This document shows positions 62,031 to 64,000 of a DNA stretch of 64,000 nt, in pieces. The notes beneath the pieces are model-generated. The model saw nothing but the letters and a program-made list of their open reading frames with translations. It had not been told where the DNA came from and did not search any database. The DNA lies in assembly GCA_003574785.1 (NCBI GenBank), contig QORU01000002.1, positions 310,001 to 374,000 of the forward strand, given 5' to 3'. The stretch's first letter is position 1. Each line of letters starts with the position of its first letter. The stretch comes from Taklimakanibacter deserti. Its GTDB lineage: Bacteria > Pseudomonadota > Alphaproteobacteria > Rhizobiales > Aestuariivirgaceae. The position numbers and the translations under genes were made by a program.

Positions 62031-62524
62031 AAATCAGGAAGGCGACGCCTCGCGATGCCGAGCCGGCAAGCCTGGTGCTGAGGCGGTCGATCAGCGAGCT
62101 GTGCGTGCGCGATCATGAGAACGATCCCCTCATCCTGCAGAGCTGGCTCACCAACAAGACGCCGGAAAAGTTCAGGGAATGGGCCGAAGCGGCGGAAGAC
62201 TTCTGCTGCGTCGCGGTCGGCGACCAGGGCGCCATACTGGGTGTCGCCTATCTGGCGAGATCGGGCGAGATCAGGCTCAATTATGTCTCGCCCGACGCCC
62301 GTTTTCAGGGCGTGAGCGGCGCCCTGATCGCCGCCATCGAGGCCGAAGCGATGCGCTGGGGGCTGACCCGGCTCTTCCTCAAGAGTACCGCCACCGCCCA
62401 CCGCTTCTATCTGGAGCGCGGCTATAGGGATGAGGGCGCACCCGAGACGGACCGGCTCAGGGACAGTATCTACCCGATGGCGAAGCCGCTCGATTATAGG
62501 GGCCGTTTAGGAAATAAAGCGTAA
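62027..62524 (+). CDS. GNAT family N-acetyltransferase (second)
   Basis: A 165-residue protein, MKIRKATPRDAEPASLVLRR, with GVAYLARSGEIRLNYVSPDA and RFQGVSGALIAAIEAEAMRW as the acetyl-CoA-binding core, ending with RLFLKSTATAHRFYLERGYR. The pattern fits acetyltransferases of the GNAT type; the substrate is unknown. Translation is coupled to the HIT gene through ATGA. It is not closely similar to the acetyltransferase at 60898. Confidence 0.85.
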   Translation: MKIRKATPRDAEPASLVLRRSISELCVRDHENDPLILQSWLTNKTPEKFREWAEAAEDFCCVAVGDQGAILGVAYLARSGEIRLNYVSPDARFQGVSGALIAAIEAEAMRWGLTRLFLKSTATAHRFYLERGYRDEGAPETDRLRDSIYPMAKPLDYRGRLGNKA

Positions 62525-62763
62525 GCCTGCCCCGGCGCTTGCATTATGCCGGCTTTTCCGCCATAGAGCCCCCGCCAATTGGCTCCGGTTGGGGGCTGAA
62601 CGGAAGGTCCACGGCCCAAAGGCCCTGGATAGGGGTTCGCCCCGGCTTCCCGTGTCTCCGCTCTTTCGAGAATCCGGTCTTTCGAGCCTTTCACGTTTTG
62701 AGGGTTCGAAAGAGGCTCTGCATCGGGACCAATTGCCGAACGCAACTTTGAAAGGCTTGAAAC
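62525..62763 (+). promoter_or_regulatory. Structured 5' leader of the rpsF-rpsR-rplI operon
   Basis: Several stems can form: AGCCCCC (62567-62573) with GGGGGCT (62591-62597) around a GCCAATTGGC core, and CCACGGCC with GGCCCTGG near 62609-62628. TCTTTCGAG occurs at 62662-62670 and 62678-62686, and both can pair with TCGAAAGA at 62706-62713, while GAGCCTTTC can pair instead with GAAAGAGGCTC. S6:S18 autoregulatory leaders exist in many bacteria, but I could not match the published consensus. Confidence 0.45.
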
Positions 62764-63180
62764 ATGCCACTTTACGAGCATGTGTTCCTGACCCGTCAGG
62801 ACGCATCGAATGCGCAGGTTGATCAGCTGACTGATCAATTCAAGACCGTCATCACCTCGGGTGGCGGCAAGATCGGCAAGACCGAATATTGGGGCCTCAA
62901 GTCCCTCACCTTCCGCATCAAGAAGAACCGGAAGGCGCATTACACCTATCTCGACATCGAAGCCCCGCCGGCGGCGATCGCCGAAATGGAGCGCCAGATG
63001 TCGATCAATGAAGACGTCATCCGCTTCATGACGGTCAAGGTCGACAAGCACGAAGACGGTCCGACCGCCATGATGAAGGCCGGCAAGCGCGAGGAGCGCG
63101 GTGGCGGCCGTGGCTTCGGCGGGCGCGGTGGACGCGGCTTCGACGATATGGACTTCTCGATGGACAGGGAGGCTAACTGA
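62764..63180 (+). CDS. rpsF: 30S ribosomal protein S6
   Basis: A 138-residue protein: [40 protein letters not shown] and [20 protein letters not shown] are typical S6. The C-terminal extension is Gly/Arg-rich ([19 protein letters not shown]), common in alphaproteobacteria. S6 binds S18 on the 30S platform. Its stop overlaps the rpsR start by one base (TGATG). Confidence 0.97.
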   Translation: MPLYEHVFLTRQDASNAQVDQLTDQFKTVITSGGGKIGKTEYWGLKSLTFRIKKNRKAHYTYLDIEAPPAAIAEMERQMSINEDVIRFMTVKVDKHEDGPTAMMKAGKREERGGGRGFGGRGGRGFDDMDFSMDREAN

Positions 63181-63428
63181 TGGCCCAGACTCAAGGCGGG
63201 CCGGCGCGCCGCCCCTTTTTCCGTCGCCGCAAGAGCTGCCCGTTCTCGGGCGACAATGCCCCGGCGATCGACTACAAGGACGTGAAGCTGCTGCAGCGCT
63301 TCATCTCCGAGCGCGGCAAGATCGTGCCGTCGCGCATCACGGCGGTCTCGGCCAAGAAGCAGCGCGAGCTCGCCCAGGCGATCAAGCGCGCGCGTTTCCT
63401 GGGCCTCCTGCCCTACGTGCTCAAGTAA
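63180..63428 (+). CDS. rpsR: 30S ribosomal protein S18
   Basis: An 82-residue protein with [40 protein letters not shown] and [11 protein letters not shown], standard S18. It starts at the last base of the rpsF stop and forms the S6:S18 dimer on the 30S platform. A hairpin-bearing gap of 132 bases separates it from rplI. Confidence 0.97.
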   Translation: MAQTQGGPARRPFFRRRKSCPFSGDNAPAIDYKDVKLLQRFISERGKIVPSRITAVSAKKQRELAQAIKRARFLGLLPYVLK

Positions 63429-63440
63429 TCGCTTATTGGG

Positions 63441-63486
63441 AGCGTTCCCTTTTCGCCAAAGTCGAACAACTTTGGCGGGGAACGCT
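63441..63486 (+). other. Long hairpin between rpsR and rplI
   Basis: AGCGTTCC (63441-63448) pairs with GGAACGCT (63479-63486), and inside it CGCCAAAGT (63454-63462) with ACTTTGGCG (63469-63477) around CGAACA. Five unpaired bases on one side and one on the other form an internal loop. With no T run after it, it looks like an mRNA processing or stabilising element, or a repeat. Confidence 0.5.
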
Positions 63487-63560
63487 GCCGTGGTTGGGGC
63501 GGACACCCGATCCGCCTCTAACCCATCCTGAAGGATCGGGGACAGCAAAGGACACGAATT

Positions 63561-64000
63561 ATGGACGTCATTCTTCTCGAGCGCATCGGCAAGCTCGGTA
63601 ATATGGGCGAGGTCGTCAAGGTCAAGGACGGCTATGCCCGCAACTTCCTCTTCCCGCAGCACAAGGCGCTGCGCGCGACCGAGGCCAACAAGGCCAAGTT
63701 CGAGCGCGACCGCGCCACGCTCGAGGCCAAGAGCGAAGAGCGCCGCAAGGCCGCCATGGGCGACAGCGGCAAGCTCGAAGGCAAGAGCTTCATCATCCTG
63801 CGCCAGGCCGGCGAATCGGGCCAGCTCTATGGCTCGGTCTCGACCCGCGACATCGCGGAAATCGCCTCGACCGCCGGTATCCCGGTGTCTCGCAATCATG
63901 TGCTGCTCGACACGCCGATCAAGACCATCGGCCTCTATACGGTGCAGATCGCCCTCCATCCCGAGCTCTCCGTTCCGGTGACCCTCAATGTCGCCCGCTC
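63561..64000 (+). CDS. rplI: 50S ribosomal protein L9 (cut by window edge)
   Basis: The first 146 codons of L9 are present: [40 protein letters not shown] and the C-terminal part [26 protein letters not shown] lies eight bases ahead of the ATG. The gene runs off the right edge; the full protein may exceed the usual 150 residues in this group because of a C-terminal extension. Confidence 0.96.
   Translation, partial: MDVILLERIGKLGNMGEVVKVKDGYARNFLFPQHKALRATEANKAKFERDRATLEAKSEERRKAAMGDSGKLEGKSFIILRQAGESGQLYGSVSTRDIAEIASTAGIPVSRNHVLLDTPIKTIGLYTVQIALHPELSVPVTLNVAR

Overview
The window is a GC-rich bacterial chromosome segment from an alphaproteobacterium, most likely of the Hyphomicrobiales (Rhizobiales) group. 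The evidence is a short DnaA-related HdaA protein next to ppk, the order fabD-fabG-acpP-fabF-mltG-yicC-gmk, the order lptD-surA-pdxA-rsmA, and intergenic mosaic hairpins of the kind common in rhizobia. No tRNA, rRNA, CRISPR array, transposase, integrase or phage gene was recognised. No stretch above 300 bases is without some coding candidate. The emptiest part is 9080-9469, which holds only one doubtful 35-residue ORF and a hairpin.

Housekeeping blocks form a backbone: ppk, hdaA, an AI-2E family membrane protein, a CDP-alcohol phosphatidyltransferase, a DUF2066 protein, purM and purN (1-5945); a VUT transporter and ndk (22385-23296); ppc, an ABC-F ATPase, a YugP-like protease and holC (31285-37094); pepA, lptD, surA, pdxA and rsmA (42418-49399); gmk, yicC, mltG, fabF, acpP, fabG and fabD (53010-59831); and rpsF, rpsR and the start of rplI (62764-64000). 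The genes lptF and lptG, which usually lie between pepA and lptD in this group, are not there.

Accessory cassettes sit between the backbone blocks. The first (5937-22366) carries a flavin monooxygenase behind a palindromic operator-like site, a WYL-domain regulator, a beta-hydroxyacid dehydrogenase with a molybdopterin oxidoreductase, a Tat-exported bicupin of the oxalate decarboxylase type, a dimethylglycine-dehydrogenase-like flavoprotein, and a secreted caspase-like protease coupled to a secreted M15 peptidase and a Phd-type antitoxin. It ends with two tandem EamA transporter genes whose 78-base leaders were duplicated with them. Others carry a repeat-rich OmpA-family protein, a sugar 1-dehydrogenase, and an amino-acid ABC transporter (23384-31221). 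A further cassette has a cysteine-rich secreted protein with an ATP-grasp-like enzyme, and an IclR regulator with a peptide-type binding protein and a creatinase-like M24 protein (37196-42354). The last ones hold an alcohol dehydrogenase, a LysR/MFS pair (49396-52993), and a PLP dehydratase with acetyltransferases and a HIT protein (59928-62524).

The strongest leads for something new are the caspase-YARHG/M15/antitoxin cluster at 17955-20321 and the pairing of a cysteine-rich secreted protein with an ATP-grasp-like enzyme at 37196-38696. Smaller leads are palindromic operators near the IclR, molybdopterin and flavin monooxygenase genes, and the possible overlap of a terminator with the ndk promoter. 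All functional calls come from reading motifs and translated sequences by eye; no database search was possible.
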